Positions 63,477-64,000 of a stretch of DNA of 64,000 nt are shown here, in pieces. This DNA is from Prunella strophiata (Eukaryota > Chordata > Aves > Passeriformes > Prunellidae), in assembly GCA_036583965.1 (NCBI GenBank), contig JAZBQD010000001.1:22739569-22803568 (forward strand), written 5' to 3'. A program made the position numbers and the translations under genes. The notes below the pieces were generated by a model. It was given only the letters and a program-made list of their open reading frames with translations, was not told the DNA's origin and did not search any database. Within the stretch, counting starts at the first letter, position 1, and each line of letters begins with the position of its first letter.

Positions 63477-63617
63477 ATGGCGGTGGAGACGCGGCCGGAG
63501 CTGGTGGGGAAGCGGTTCCTGTGCCTCGGCGGCGAGGAACCGCCGGAGAGCGGGCGCTGGCGGGCTGGGGTCATCCGCGCCGTGTCCCAGCGGGACTCGC
63601 ACAGCCCCGACCTGGCG
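63477..63617 (+). CDS. JMJD1C: JMJD1C (KDM3C) first coding exon, gene continues beyond window
   Basis: JMJD1C is a large nuclear JmjC-domain protein of the KDM3 family (about 2,500 aa). It is described as a histone H3K9 demethylase-like chromatin regulator and nuclear-receptor coactivator. This exon encodes 47 residues: MAVETRPELVGKRFLCLGGE, EPPESGRWRAGVIRAVSQRD and SHSPDLA. It ends phase 0 at GCG|GTAAGAG. MAVETR-ELVGKRFLC and WRAGVIRAVS-RDS--PDLA match the N-terminus of the long JMJD1C isoform. The linker between these blocks is shorter than in the human protein as I recall it. The start lies in gcggccATGG, a strong context with G at -3... and G at +4. KDM3A and KDM3B have clearly different N-termini. 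The JmjC catalytic domain is outside the window. The gene is divergent from REEP3, as in mammals. Confidence 0.95.
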
Positions 63618-64000
63618 GTAAGAGCCGCGGCTCGGGCCGGGCCGGGGGCTGCGGCGGGGGGCGGCGGGCCCGGCGTGACACAGCCCCGCGCCCGGCCGGG
63701 CGCAGTGACGTGGAGCCGAGGGTCACGGCCGGCGCCAGGTGCGGCTCCTCGCGGCGTGCGCGGCCGCTCCGTGCCCCGGCCGGGCAGCCGCGGGCAGGGA
63801 GAGAGGGCCGCTGCCTGGCCTGGCCAGCGGGGCACAGTCGGGCTGCCCCTGGAGCAGTGGGGCAGAATGCGGCTGATCCCGGGGAATGCAGGAACTGCCG
63901 CCGCGTAGCACTGTCCGACCGGGTCCGGCGCGCTGGTGAACGCTGTTATTAAAAGAATGTCATTGTTTCCCTTCCTTTCATGCCCGCTGTCAGTGTTTTC
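63618..64000 (+). other. JMJD1C: Start of JMJD1C intron 1
   Basis: The intron begins GTAAGAGCC and stays CpG-rich to about 63930, then becomes ordinary sequence at the window edge. No further exon is seen. Confidence 0.85.

Noticed and set aside
62750..63952. 400-codon plus-strand open frame across the JMJD1C promoter, and overlapping long frames on both strands
   Set aside because: It runs from a CR1 fragment through the CpG island and across exon 1 in a different frame from JMJD1C. Arg/Ala/Gly/Pro-rich composition is typical of chance frames in GC-rich DNA.

Overview
This is a window of vertebrate nuclear DNA, almost certainly from a bird. It is AT-rich, mostly non-coding sequence with widely spaced short exons flanked by GT/AG (and one GC/AG) splice sites, two CpG islands, and several 5'-truncated CR1-type LINE fragments of the kind that dominate avian genomes. 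No bacterial-style genes, operons, CRISPR arrays or RNA genes were recognised. Nearly all the long open frames are chance frames in introns, a 3'UTR or CpG islands.

Two genes are securely identified and face away from each other. (1) REEP3 (receptor expression-enhancing protein 3, an ER-shaping membrane protein) runs on the minus strand from its start codon at 44445 to its stop at 11625. All eight coding exons could be read and joined in phase, giving 774 nt or 257 codons plus stop, close to the roughly 255 aa expected for the family. A long AT-rich 3'UTR probably continues to about 7.69 kb. The last intron uses a GC donor (GC-AG intron). (2) JMJD1C (KDM3C, a JmjC-domain chromatin protein) begins on the plus strand at 63477. 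Only its first coding exon (47 codons) lies in the window, and the rest continues to the right. The two genes are head to head, each with its own CpG-island promoter, about 19 kb apart. As I recall, human REEP3 and JMJD1C are also head-to-head neighbours, which supports both identifications.

Layout. 1-1000: two antisense CR1 fragments. About 4.27-4.40 kb (minus): one intact exon of an SLC22/MFS-type organic-ion transporter, most like SLC22A15, with no convincing partner exons in the window. About 7.69-11.62 kb: REEP3 3'UTR. 11.63-44.45 kb: REEP3 exons and introns; intron 1 is 16.4 kb and holds a 22-base G run and a 16-bp minisatellite. About 44.45-44.64 kb: REEP3 promoter, with a CCAAT box and tandem GC boxes. 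44.65-62.5 kb: intergenic, with a degenerate CR1 copy at 55 kb and an isolated strong poly(A)-type signal at 57.6 kb. 62.5-62.83 kb: a CR1 fragment abutting the JMJD1C CpG island. 62.86-64.0 kb: JMJD1C promoter, 5'UTR with a tiny uORF, exon 1 and the start of intron 1.

I did not find an undescribed multi-gene system. The items most worth checking are the GC-AG intron, the lone SLC22-type exon downstream of REEP3, and several sequence features near the promoters and splice sites.
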